Positions 1 through 12,365 of a stretch of 27,344 nucleotides of DNA are shown piece by piece. The position numbers and the translations under genes are program-made. The notes below the pieces were generated by a model, which ran no database searches, had not been told where the DNA came from, and worked only from the letters and a program-made list of their open reading frames with translations. The stretch is from NCBI GenBank assembly GCA_018398765.1, contig JAHBMJ010001665.1:1-27344 (forward strand). Direction: 5' to 3'. Origin of the DNA: Chromera velia (Eukaryota; Sar; Chromeraceae). Numbering within the stretch: position 1 is the stretch's first letter; every line of letters starts with the position of its first letter.

Positions 1-2440
<2,440 letters not shown>

Positions 2441-2850
2441 GACTTTATGAGGAATAACAAAGTGAAATATCTGAGATATTTAAGGATATTTGCAATTATT
2501 TCTATCCCCCATTAACTATATTTTCTCGTATTTCAAATATTTAAGATATTTCATATTAAATTCATAATAGTTCATATCTTTAAATATCTGACTACATCCA
2601 ATTATGTAAATCGAAGAAACATATTTGAAGATATTTCTAGATATTTGTTTTAGAAAATATTTATCTTTAATTATATAACTATATATATAGCTAATACAAT
2701 AGACTATGCAGTTGATTGAATACTAGCAAATATCTACAAATATCTGGTGATATCCGGTGATATTTTAAAAATATACTTAGAAAGATATTTTGAATTTATC
2801 CACAAATATCTCAAAATATTTGCAATCATTTTGAGATATATGTATGGACA
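2441..2850. repeat. AT-rich degenerate AAATATC(T) repeat block, left copy
   Basis: About 400 bp built from diverged AAATATCT/AGATATTT words in both orientations. Its left edge, beginning CAGACTTTATGAGGAAT, is matched in reverse orientation at about 7133-7172, beside a second block of the same composition. It could be the end of a TIR element or one copy of a dispersed AT-rich family. No coding potential. Confidence 0.65.
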
Positions 2851-2862
2851 AACATTTTTTGG

Positions 2863-3250
2863 AAGGAAGGAAGGAGGGAAGGAAAGAAGGAAGGAAGCAA
2901 GGAGGGAGAGAAGGAAGGAAGGAAGGAAGAAAGGAAGCAAGGAAGAAAGGAAGAAAGGAAGGAAGGACGGAAGGAAGAAAAGAAGGAAGGAAGGAAGGAA
3001 GGAAGGAAGGAAGGAATGATGGAGGGAAGGAAGGGACTAGAAGGAAGGAGGGAAGGAAGGAAGAAAGGGACTTGAACAAAGGAGGGAAGGAAGGAAGGAG
3101 GAAGAAAGGAAGGAAGGAAGAAAGAAAGGAAGGAAGGAAGGAAGAAAAAAAAAAAGAAAGAAAGAAAGAAAGAAAGAAAAAAGAAAGAAAGGAAGGAAGG
3201 GAGGGAGGGAGGGAAGAAAGGACTTGAAGGAAGAAAGAAGGAAAAAAGGG
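2863..3250 (+). repeat. GGAA polypurine microsatellite tract 1
   Basis: About 390 nt of almost pure purine on the plus strand, mostly GGAA with GAAA and GGGA variants. Long apparent ORFs in several frames (Lys/Glu/Gly/Arg-rich on plus, Ser/Phe/Leu/Pro-rich on minus) arise only from the 4-nt repeat and are not genes. Confidence 0.95.
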
Positions 3251-3553
3251 AGGAAGAGAAGGATGCATTGCATAAAACCTGATTTAGTTGTCAATCTGAG
3301 AGTCGCAGCATGACCTAGGAACCACCCACACCCAGTTTTTCGGTGGGACTCCGGAGATTGAAACAGCCGTGGTTCAAAACTTTATCTTCTTTTGGTTTTT
3401 TCGGTGACATCGGGCCCCCTTCTAACCATTTCGAAGTCGTCCTGGCCCCCATCAATGGCTCCAACCATAAAGTTTTTCTCGGCAGTTCAGACCTTGCCAT
3501 CCCTTTGCGTAAAGGGCTCCACCAGGGAATACTCTCCAACAAACATACGGATG
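3251..3553. other. Unique spacer between two polypurine tracts
   Basis: About 300 nt of ordinary mixed-base sequence separating the two GGAA tracts. Open frames exist on both strands (for example plus 3343 onward), but they run into the repeats and show no recognisable domain. No feature supported. Confidence 0.5.
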
Positions 3554-3815
3554 GAAGGAAGGAAGTCTCTCAGGATGGAAGGAAGGGAAGGAAGGAAAGA
3601 AGCAAGGAAGAAAAGAAGAAAGGAAGGAAGAAAGGGGAGGAAGGGAAAGAAGGAAGGAAGGGAGGAAGGAAAGAAGGAAGGAAGAAAGGGAAGGAAACGA
3701 AGGAAGGAAGGAAGGAAGGGAAGGAAGAAAGAATAGAAGGAAAGAAGGAAGAAAGAAATGAAGGAACAGAACGGAAGGGAAGGGAAGAAAAGGGAACGAA
3801 CGAACGAACGAAGGA
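3554..3815 (+). repeat. GGAA polypurine microsatellite tract 2
   Basis: A second GGAA/GAAA/GGGA tract of about 260 nt on the same strand as the first, ending in (AACG)n just before the satellite array. The two tracts share strand polarity and probably a common origin. Confidence 0.93.
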
Positions 3816-3816
3816 A

Positions 3817-5290
3817 GGTCTGTCTCGCCTTACTGTTCTGTGGATGGGAAGAGAGGAAAAGATAAAGAGACGTCGAGCTAGGGGAGGATACACTCACTGC
3901 TTGTGCTGCGAAACTGTTGAGAAGTCTCTTTTCTGTCAGCACAAAGGTCTATCTTACGAAGGAAAATGTTTGTGCCTCGCTGTTCTGTGGATGAGGAGAG
4001 AGGAAAACAAAGAGAGATGTTGAGCTAGGGGAGGATACACTCACTGCTTGTGGCGCAGAACTGCTGAAAAGTTTCCTTTCTGTCGGCACAAAGGTCTGTC
4101 TCGCGAAGAAAAATGTTTGCCTCGCTGTTGTGTGGGTAGGGAGAGAGGAAAACAAAGAGAGACATCAAGCTGGGGGAGGATACACTCACTGTTCGTGCTT
4201 TAGAATCGATGATGAAGTCAGTATAAGGGTCTATCTCGCAAAGAAAAATGTTTGTGCCTCGCTGTCCTGTAGATGGGGAGAAAGGAAAATAAAGAGAGAC
4301 GTCGAGCTGGGGAGGATACAGTATCACTCACTGCTTATGGCGTAGAACTGCTGAGAAGTCTCCTTTCTGTCAGCACAAGGGTCTGTCTCATGAAGGAAAA
4401 TGTTTGTGCCTCGCTGTTCTGTGAATGGAGAGAGAGGAAAACAAAGAGAGACGTCGAGCTAGGGGGAGGATGCACTCACTGCTCGTGCTGCAAAACTGTT
4501 GAGAAGTCTCCTTTCTGTCAGCACAAGGGTCTATCTCATGAAGGAAAATGTTTGTGCCTCGCTATTCTGTAAATAAGGAGAGAAGAAAACAAAGAGAGAC
4601 ATCGAGCTGGAGAAGGATACACTCACTGCTTGTGGCGCAGAACTGCTGAAAAGTCTCCTTTCTGTCAGTACAAGGGTCTGTCTCGCGAAGAAAAATGTTT
4701 GCCTCGCTGTTGTGTGGGTAGGGAGAGAGGAAAACAAAGAGAGACGTCAAGCTGGGGGAGGATACACTCACTGTTTGTGCTTTAGAATCGATGATGAGGT
4801 CAGCACAAGGGTCTGTCTTACGAACGAAAATGTTCGTTTCACTGTTTTGTGGATGGGAAGAGAGGAAAACAAAGAGAGACGTCGAGCTTGGGGAGGATAC
4901 ACTGACTGCTTGTGGCGTAGAACTGCTGAGAAGTCTCCTTTCTGTCAGCACAAAGGTCTGTCTCGCGAAGGAAAATGTTTGTGCCTCGCTGTTTTGTGGA
5001 TGGGAAGAGAGGAAAACAAAGAGAGACGTCGAGCTGGGGAAGGATACATTCACTGTTTATGGCGCGGAACTGCTAAAAAGTCTCCTTTCTATCAGCACAA
5101 GGGTCTATCTTGCGAAGAAAAATGTTTATGCCTCACTGTTCTATGGATGGGGAGAGAGGAAAACAAAGAGAGACGTCAAGCTGGGAGAGGATACACTCAC
5201 TGTTCGTGCTATGGAACCGATGACGAGTCTGCTTTCTGTCAGTACAAGTGCCTGTCTCGCAAAAAAAAAATGTTTCCCTCGCCATTGTAC
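3817..5290 (+). repeat. Satellite array, ~145-bp monomers in a ~581-bp four-monomer higher-order repeat
   Basis: Ten diverged monomers, each with GAGGATACACTCACTG (or a close variant), occur at about 3886, 4031, 4177, 4311, 4465, 4613, 4758, 4893, 5040 and 5188. Monomers fall into types by the text after this anchor: GCGAAACTGTTGAG-like, GGCGCAGAACTGCTG, CTTTAGAATCGATGATG and GGCGTAGAACTGCTG. The order of four repeats exactly, with matching anchors 579-582 bp apart, followed by two extra monomers. Long frames on both strands cross the array, including a Cys-rich plus frame at 4712-5296 with about 49-residue repeats. Monomer lengths that are not multiples of three and openness on both strands argue for satellite DNA rather than a gene. 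Confidence 0.93.
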
Positions 5291-5299
5291 GGATAGTGA

Positions 5300-6530
5300 A
5301 TGCAAAGAAAAGAAACGAAGAAGACGAGCACTCTACAAACACGACACACCAGGGTGCACAGCGTTAATGCTCCAAGCGACCTTTATTTTTGCCTCAAAGG
5401 CAGGTTAATAGGGCGACACGAAAAATCCTGGGAAAAGCAACAACAAGGATGCACTCTCAAAAATCAGTGGAGACGACGGAAGGGAAAATCACAGCTGCAC
5501 TGAGGCCAGTGTACTGCATGGAAAAGCAATGGAGCTCTCCAATCTGTAACGGAAACACTTGAATCTCTAAGCACTTCAGAGCCAACTGAAAGAACACAGA
5601 GTTACTAAGGCAGTTTTGCAATGTTTTGCGCAGCGAAAAACTCTGGAGGCCATCATGGCCCCGGAGGGCGCAGCGAGGCTTGAAACATGTTTGCACGGAG
5701 CTCTCCGCCCGGGGGGCACTTAATCCCCCGCGACTCTTTCCTAGCTCCGACAATTAACCTGAGGTGACCTCGTGGGGGCGCGTGCACACAGGCCCCGGCA
5801 TGCCCTCACAACTTGATGGAGAAAACATGCAGCGGCCTATGCCTGGGTTCCACATGCTATGTGTATGCATAGCCCCATGGAGGGCGGAGCTATAATTCAT
5901 TCCTGCCCTCCGGGCCCTTTGGAGTTGCAAGCGGAGCGAGCGGCTCTGTAGCTGTCTATACTAGTGTCTATATATATAATTGAACAGCCCGCGGTCCCCC
6001 TCTCAACCATACATAGTTTAGCATCCATGCATGCAGGCCCCGCACCCGCTGGTGGGGCTCTTACATAAAATTTTGATAACAAATGAGCGTCATGGCGCTG
6101 ATATTCTCGTGATTGAGAACCTTCACTTGAAGCTATCTTTTTCTCTAATTTATGATTTAGAATGCAGACTTTAACTATTCACTATCTTAAATTACTATAA
6201 AAACATAATGAAAACTCACTAAAACACTAGTAAAAAGTTACTAAAACTTAGCTTATAAACATGCTAAATATACTAAAGCTTAGCTTAAAAGCTCATAAAA
6301 AGGTAGTGGGATAAGCGGCGGCTGGCCTGCCCAACTTAGTGAGGCAGGGCGGGGCAGGCCGCTGTACTAGTACAACTATGCATGGCAGTGATTGCACGGA
6401 GTTTGCATGTGTTTGCATGCGTTTTCAAGTATTTTCAGGCGCCTGCATGCATGTAATATTCTCACGCACAATAAAGTTTGACCCATGCAATCTATCAAAT
6501 TTTGTCTGTGCATGCAACACAATTGAGTAG
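5300..6530. other. Non-coding stretch
   Basis: No convincing exon. A 98-codon minus frame (5753-5457) has no recognisable domain. From about 6060 to 6310 the sequence is AT-rich with repeated CTAAAA/TTAGCTTA words; palindromic TGCATGCA words recur around 6020, 6380-6450 and 6780. Confidence 0.4.
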
Positions 6531-6537
6531 ATGTATA

Positions 6538-6615
6538 TGCCAGACCAGTCGGTGGGATGTAATTCTTGCGTGCGGTACTCTTGTACGGTACAGATTCGAT
6601 TCCCGTTGGGCTCTT
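6538..6615 (+). repeat. Possible tRNA-derived sequence (SINE or tRNA pseudogene)
   Basis: CAGACCAGTCGGTGGGAT resembles a pol III A box, and GATTCGATTCCC about 45 nt later resembles a B box. A run of seven T follows at about 6613. The acceptor stem does not pair, and the T stem is weak, so this is not a functional tRNA. No direct repeats were identified around it. Confidence 0.28.
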
Positions 6616-6624
6616 TTTTTGCCT

Positions 6625-6990
6625 ACCCTCGGACAGACCTCCCCGCCTCCGCCCGCCTTGGGCCAGTCTCTCTATGCCTCCTTAAGCCTCCCCACCTCAG
6701 GTCTGACAGCCGCCCCTTAGACCTCGGGCCTCCCCGACTAGTATATTAATATGGAAGCCAACTGATCTCCCAAAAAGCATGCAATGCATGCATGGGCTGC
6801 ATATGGACCAGCGGCCGCAGCGGTATGTGGAATGTGCGGATTGCATGCCATATTAGTCTGAATATATGCGATGAATAACCATGAAGCTGATTGGGGTATC
6901 GTAAATCGTAATATCAGTCTGACTCTAGGTCTAACCCGTAGTCTGTCCCTAAGTCTAACTCATACAGAAGATAATGATAGATAATGATAA
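6625..6990. other. Non-coding stretch
   Basis: C-rich then mixed sequence without domain-bearing frames; short TGCATGCA palindromes near 6780 and GATAATGATAATGATAAT microsatellite-like sequence at about 6970-6997. Confidence 0.4.
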
Positions 6991-6997
6991 TGATAAT

Positions 6998-7172
6998 CAA
7001 ATTATTTGAAATAATTATTTAGTGAAATATCATCAAATATCTGAAAATATCTTGAAATATCACAAATATCCCCAAATATCTTCAAATATCTGGATATTTG
7101 GATATTTCATAATCAAATATCTTGAATATACGGAATCTAATATTTCAGTTTGTCATTCCTCATAGATGTCTG
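6998..7172. repeat. AT-rich AAATATC repeat block, right copy (inverted)
   Basis: Diverged AAATATC words in near-tandem. Its right edge, read on the minus strand, is CAGACATCTATGAGGAAT followed by GACAAACTGAAATAT. This matches the left edge of the 2441-2850 block in opposite orientation. Confidence 0.65.
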
Positions 7173-8120
7173 ATGCACAAGCATCTTTTGTAACATTCCG
7201 TGACTATAAAACAGAGGGGGCGATTATGGGTGAACTAACCATGAATAATTGAATCAATGCAGCAGATTCCAGGAGAGAGTCAGTTCATGACTTCCTCTTG
7301 GCATCTCTCGCTTATAGCCTCTATTGATGACAACTTCTCCAGTGGTACGACACTTCTACTAAATTATCCTTACTTTGTCTTTGTGTTTTTGAGCATGCAG
7401 GAGAGACATGAAATATCTCGTTTGTATGTAACACTCATATTCATAACTCTTGGCTCGACTTTTTTTTTTCTTTTTCTTTGCCGCGACTCCAGTAAAAGAT
7501 GTCCTGGCATATTGGGATAACTCTAAAAGATTCTAAAAGGAAGAGACACATGGCTCTGGAGCCAACCCCTGTAGTCTGCGAAGTACAACCACAGCAGCTG
7601 CAGGGGATGCAGGGGAGACCGATCACCTGCAGTGTTGCATCCTGGCTGAAGGGCAAGATGGGAGGTAGCTGGGCTAGACGGTCCTTAAGCCTAACTTTTG
7701 ATGCCGCCATGCACGGTTTTTAGCCCTTCTCCTTCCGTAAGGATAGAAACACGCGCGCTTGCACCATCACGGTCAGTTCACATGTGGGTGTGGATGTTTT
7801 TTTTCTTCCGAAGATGAATGGACCGTCCTTTCAACCCTTTCTCCGTCTCATTTATTGTGTTTTCTGGCTGTGGCTCTTCTTCCATATTCTTTGTACAACT
7901 TTGTTCCATATCATATTCTTTATATAACGGGTCAGCACTGTCTGGGAAGCCTGCAATCATTTCAGATCAAGGAGTCTCTTTGTAGCTTCTGTTATCTATT
8001 ATATACAGAGGGAAAACGTTGTATGTATTAAACAGTCTGCATCAAAGCCGTCTTAAAGATGCAGTCACTATATCCGATTGAGACTGTCACATCATTCTGC
8101 CATTGCCCTGTTCTTTATCT
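7173..8120. other. Mostly non-coding stretch with a weak exon-like frame
   Basis: A plus frame at about 7530-7723 (RKRHMALEPTPVVCEVQ...) has acceptable composition and ends in TAG, but no domain or clear splice pair supports it. The rest is T-rich and intron-like. Confidence 0.3.
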
Positions 8121-8127
8121 ATGCAGT

Positions 8128-8193
8128 TTGTGAGCGATCTGATCAGCACGATGACTCCCCAAGCAAGTGAAAGATTTTCACTGGTCTTCAAGG
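8128..8193 (+). CDS. Possible exon upstream of the kinase remnant
   Basis: The block sits between TATGCAG and a donor-like AAG|GTGGCG, with one open frame beginning FVSDLISTMTPQ. A second candidate starts after CCTACAG at about 8537 (MIDWHAIMFASE). Either could encode the N-terminal part of the kinase that follows, but neither contains a recognisable glycine loop. Assignment rests on splice-site pattern and composition only. Confidence 0.3.
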
Positions 8194-8693
8194 TGGCGAC
8201 TCCGGTTTGCCACTGCCTGCTTTTCCTGTTCTCTCTCACAGGTGAGCCTTGGTGTTTGACTATCTCCCCCCCCATGTTTCTTTCAGCCCCGTCTGATTCG
8301 TTTCCTTACATTTCAATTGCTTACATTTGTTTTGGGAACGTTTTTTTTGTGTTGAAAACATTTGCTGTATCTGCCGATCATGCGTCTGAACAGAAGCTCT
8401 TTGACACAGTACACAGGTCTATGGTTTCCCACTACAGGTCGACCGCATATATCTCTATGATACCTTCAAGTTGAATTCAATCTATAAAAGGTATCGCTTG
8501 TTTTGCCGACAGCTTTTCGCCTTGGCCTCCCTACAGATGATCGACTGGCATGCCATCATGTTTGCTTCTGAATCTAGCTGCCACAAGCTGCAGCAGGACT
8601 ATCTATTTTTCCCCCATTTAATTCATGCTCCACAAAATGCGCATGGCTCGAACACTTTGATTCAATTATCTACGCAAAAAACAGTCTTTTTCA

Positions 8694-8930
8694 AAATGCT
8701 GATGAGCACATCATATGTTTGCATACTCAGTTTTCGAATTCTATGGACGGCTATTATGCCTACCTTTCCTTGCCCTTTCACCCCCTCCCTCCTTCTATTT
8801 CTGTTTTGAAATGCTGATGAGCACATCATGCGTTTACACACTCAGTTCTCGAATTCTGCGGACAGCTGTTATGCCCACCTTTCCTTGCCCTAGTCTTTGC
8901 CCTTCCACCCCCTCCCTCCTTCTATTTCTA
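8694..8930 (+). repeat. Tandem duplication, ~115-bp unit, two copies
   Basis: AAATGCTGATGAGCACATCA begins copies at 8694 and 8809, each ending in a C-rich CACCCCCTCCCTCCTTCTAT segment. The copies differ at scattered bases and by a 9-10 nt insertion in the second. It lies in an intron-like region just 5' of the first kinase exon. Confidence 0.9.
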
Positions 8931-8945
8931 CCATGCACAATGCAG

Positions 8946-9108
8946 AGTTCATTGCAGTAAAGGTACCCACGAAGTCGCCACGAAGTTAAACCAGGCGGTT
9001 TTTGAGCGGGAGAAGCGAGCTTGCAAGGCCATCGACGTAGTGCACACGGGTGCACAAGTCGTACGGCAAAAGTTGGGAGGGAGAGTCAAATCTGCTCCAC
9101 CTCCTTAG
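8946..9108 (+). pseudogene. Kinase exon: subdomains II-III
   Basis: The block follows acceptor AATGCAG. The first frame gives FIAVKVP, the beta-3 strand with the ATP-anchoring Lys. It then hits a stop, and a shift of one frame restores NQAVFEREKRACKAI, matching helix C with its conserved Glu. This frame ends at TAG 9106-9108. The shift could be an indel or a missed short intron. Confidence 0.6.
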
Positions 9109-9627
9109 AGTAGTATCGGGGACCGCACACCAGGCGCTCGTCTTTAAGTATTATGGTAGGGGCACGTTCCATAACAAAATACGTCAGCCGATACCACAAC
9201 ACATTTCAAATTGATAATTTTTTGGCTTTGTCTGTTTTTTTTGGAACACTGAGCAACGATTTTGCTCATATTGTCCGATTTAAATTTTTAAAGGTTCTTT
9301 TACATCCCCGCTTCCCCTCTGGAGCACTTTTTTTTACTCTGGGAATTTGTTATGCCTCCTCGGCCTTCGTTTTTCCTCCTTGTCGATGTCCGCAATATAA
9401 TTTGCGCTGCTTGTCTAACAGACACACATGCACATGCACACGGGATCTTCGGGGATCTTGTTTTTTGGCAAAGCCTTATGCACCTTCACAGTGACCTAGT
9501 GTAACCATTCTGTCTTCTCTCTCAGCCATTAAAGATCGAATGAAAGACCTCCATTCAGAGTGATCATTCTTATGTGGACATGCAGCTAGCGATGCTGCAT
9601 ATGCATTCTCTTCCATTGCTTCTGCAG

Positions 9628-9751
9628 AATGTTCACTGTCCTTCCTGCCGCACTCAGTTTTCTGGTCGCACTTGCGTCTGGAATTATGACGTCAGCAAAC
9701 GACATGCCTCTTTTCATGGGTGATGCCTTGATAACATCTGAAGGCGGCTAA
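9628..9751 (+). pseudogene. Kinase exon: probable subdomains IV-V
   Basis: An open frame of 40 codons follows acceptor TTCTGCAG and begins ATGTTCACT. It includes LVALASGIMTSAND and PLFMGDALITSEGG, fitting the hinge and 'gG' after beta-5, and ends TAA at 9749-9751. A diverged copy of its first half occurs at 12366-12446. The kinase alignment here is by position and weak motif only. Confidence 0.45.
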
Positions 9752-9855
9752 TCTTCTCCTTGTCTTTTCCTTTTTCTTCCCTGTTGTTGTGTAGTTTTAC
9801 TCTTTCTCTGTTGTATGAGTCGATGTGAGTGCAGTACATAGTCTTTCACCCTCAG

Positions 9856-10085
9856 AGGGCATCATTACACTGTTGGGCGTGGCACTCGCAGTCGAATTCT
9901 TTTACAACATAGGATTGCTGCATCTGAACATAAAGCCATCCAACGTGCTCTTCAGGATTAGTGGAATTGTATTCCTCCAAGTACTTATCGCCTTAGGCGA
10001 TTTTGGCTCGGCTACCCTTCTAGGCGAGAGATGGCCTCTGTATGGAGAAGAGCTGTACTGCACCCCCTATAACTCAGATCCCTAA
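9856..10085 (+). pseudogene. Kinase exon: subdomains VIa-VIII (HLN, DFG)
   Basis: The block follows CACCCTCAG. VEFFYNIGLLHLNIKPSNVL is the helix E and catalytic loop; Lys and Asn of HRDxKxxN are kept, but Arg-Asp is Leu-Asn. GDFGSATLLGE is the magnesium-binding DFG and activation segment start. YCTPYNSDP takes the place of the usual Y(T/V)APE. The frame ends at TAA 10083-10085. This is the strongest single piece of evidence for a kinase. Confidence 0.8.
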
Positions 10086-10349
10086 CGAATGATCCCGAAG
10101 AGGTCAGTCAGGAGTTAGAATGCGTTAATTCTTCTGATAGATCGTTTCTGTTTCATTCCTGCTCCAACAAGATTGTATTGTAAGTACACGTTAAACTTTT
10201 GTTAAAAGATATTTCCAATGTAACTGTTTTGGGAGGAAAAGTTTGCTTTTCATCTTATTGCGAAAAGCTTTTACTTGTGTTGCTGACCCGCTCGTCCCTG
10301 CCTCACAATCCAAAATTTTGGTCACATTTTTCTCCTTTTCTGCTTGTAG

Positions 10350-10458
10350 AAGCAATGGACTGCTTATGTACATGACTGGATACTGGGACGACCTCTACAG
10401 TTTTGGGGCCCTTTAAGTTATCCTGTTTGTGCTTCGTGGCCAGCTAATTGACTGGCAC
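10350..10458 (+). pseudogene. Kinase exon: subdomain IX, cut by transposon insertion
   Basis: The block follows acceptor CTTGTAG. The frame reads SNGLLMYMTGYWDDLYSF, then GAL, TAA (10414-10416), VILFVLRGQLIDWH. The Asp of DDLYSFG is the conserved subdomain IX Asp. The last nine bases, GACTGGCAC, are the target-site duplication of the element that starts at 10459. The same nine bases with one change reappear at 11884-11892, after which the exon would resume (ATTCGTGACGTCAG). Confidence 0.7.
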
Positions 10459-11883
10459 CTAGGGGGTAGCACTACGTTACTGTATAAAGGCGACTCCAAC
10501 TTTATACATTCTCTAATAAAAACTCTAAACATGCTGGGCACTTCATTTATATACCAATCTTTTTTTCCATATTCTAAAGTGTTGATTTAAGCTAAGTTAG
10601 CTAACAGAATTGATAGTAGGTTACATCTTGAAGTTCACTTCAAAAAATTAGTTCAAAGTCATGCCGCCACGATTTGGCGGGGTGGCGGGCAGCTTGACCT
10701 GATGGGGCCCTAGAGTCTATCAATGCTTGAACTCCCCCGCCCACGAAAGAAATACCTGCCAAAGGAAAGTCTACCGCGCTCTTGTATCCCTGTCTGCCCC
10801 CCACCAGCCCCCCACCACCACCCGCCAGCCTCCCGCCACCACCCGCCACCTGGATCTGCCGCCTCAAGCAGTTAGTTCACACAGTTCTCTCTACTCAAAC
10901 CCATTGATTGATATTGGTTGGCATAAAATGGCAGAAAGAAAAAGGAAGCCGTATACCGGGGGTAAGTGGGGTGCTTTTTGCCCCCCTTTCTGCATAGAAG
11001 ACCGGCGCTTTTCCGTAAAAAACTCGTTCTCATAATTGGTAAGGAGTTAGAAGCTGAAACTTTGTTGTAAAAAGACGTTCTAACGATAGAAAAAGAACTA
11101 TGGAACAGATTTTTTACATCATTTCTAGAAATATAGGATGCCATACAAATTTTGTAAATTTCATACCGTTTTTCTTACTATTCAAAACCGTTAAAAAATG
11201 GCATCAAAATCAAAAAATTTGTATGACAGCCTATGTTTTTAGAAATGATGTAAAAAATCTGTTCCATCGTTCTTTTTCTATCATTATAACGTCTTCTTAC
11301 ACAAAGTTTCAGCTTCTAACTCCTTATCAATTATGAGAACGAGTTTTTTGCGAAAATGCGCTGCTTGAGGGGCCTCGGGGGCAAAAAGCACCCCACTCAC
11401 CCCCGGCATGCAGGGCGGATCAGACGAAGAGTTTCCCACAGAGTTTGACCAATACCGGACACACAGCACCTGTTATATAGGCACCAATGCCTATCACCAA
11501 TGCCTGCCTTGGCCTGCCTATCTGTCTGTCTACGACTGAGTGACTGCCTGTTCGTTCTCTCTTCTTGTTTGCCTGCTTGCCTGCCTACCTACCTGCCTGC
11601 TTGTCTATGACTGACTGACTGACTGGGGAAAGTTTGTCAAAGTCCATTCCCGCCATAAAAAGCCCCGCCATATTGTGGTGACACCACCTTTGAACAACAA
11701 TTTCTCATGAACTAGAAAGCATGAATGCCACTGTCATTGGCCCGCCAGAATAGAAATCGAATTTCTAACATGTTCTATACCTATAACTTTTATGTAACAT
11801 AAGTCTAAACTATCATCCTAACTAGTAAAGAAGCCCGCCAAACTAGGGGTACCTATAATGTTCATCCTAGTGCTACCCCCTAA
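10459..11883. mobile_element. TIR DNA transposon (non-autonomous, Mutator-like by TSD length)
   Basis: The ends are YTAGGGGGTAGCACTA at 10459-10474 and its inverted copy at 11868-11883 (15 of 16 bases agree). They are flanked by GACTGGCAC (10450-10458) and GACTGACAC (11884-11892), a 9-bp target duplication with one mismatch. The 1425-bp element has no transposase frame, so it is non-autonomous. A 9-bp duplication is typical of Mutator-like elements; the superfamily is inferred from that alone. It sits inside a kinase exon and contains a nested foldback element. Confidence 0.8.
10956..11406. mobile_element. Foldback element/MITE, nearly all inverted repeat
   Basis: The arms (about 10956-11155 and 11190-11406) are inverted copies at roughly 85% by eye. 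Both start CCGGGGGTRAGTGGGGTGCT and share AACTCGTTCTCATAATTG and ACAGATTTTTTACATCATTT. The central loop is only about 35 nt, so a transcript would form one long hairpin. No clear target duplication is visible. The short ORFs called in it are mirror images of each other and are not genes. Confidence 0.88.
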
Positions 11884-11892
11884 GACTGACAC

Positions 11893-12365
11893 ATTCGTGA
11901 CGTCAGTTTATGTATAATCAGAATGATACATTAAATTAGAGGGAAGAGAAGTGAATGCATATATGGAATTCAAAATTATGAAGGCGGCTTTCGTTTGAGC
12001 TCTTATAGATATGCATTTATTTCTTTAACTCCCTGACTTTTTCCAAGAAGAGCTTGTGTTTTCATTTCAAATGCTCCTGCATGTCATTGTCTCTTCTTTC
12101 TTACCCGTTTTCAACCACTATGCATAATCCGTGTAATGCTGATCGATTTGTTTTTTCTGCGGCCGGCTAGACATTTATTCCTAGCTCTGAAGCTCAACAT
12201 GAATCATACTAATACTACTGAAACACATTCCCATGTTGATGCGCATTTTGTGGCCTTCTAGGAGTCTGCCCTTCCTTTCTTTCCTCTGCATAGTACGTCT
12301 TCTGCTTTTCTTCACATGTCCTGGAAATAGATAGAAAGTCACTCTACCATACAACTTGAACTCCA
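11893..12365. other. Non-coding, intron-like stretch
   Basis: After the transposon, 14 nt that could finish the interrupted kinase exon are followed by T-rich intron-like sequence with no supported exon. Confidence 0.4.

Noticed and set aside
2734-3294. Long Lys/Glu/Gly/Arg-rich and Phe/Ser/Leu/Pro-rich frames over the GGAA tract
   Set aside because: A 4-nt repeat with no stop word is open in several frames on both strands; no non-repeat coding content.
4531-5342. Minus-strand Ser/Phe-rich frames in the satellite (SVSSPSSTSLFVFLS repeats)
   Set aside because: Complement of the satellite monomers; open on both strands and broken by monomer length changes.
11100-11336. Small frames on both strands in 10872-11336
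   Set aside because: Mirror-image products of the foldback element's two arms.
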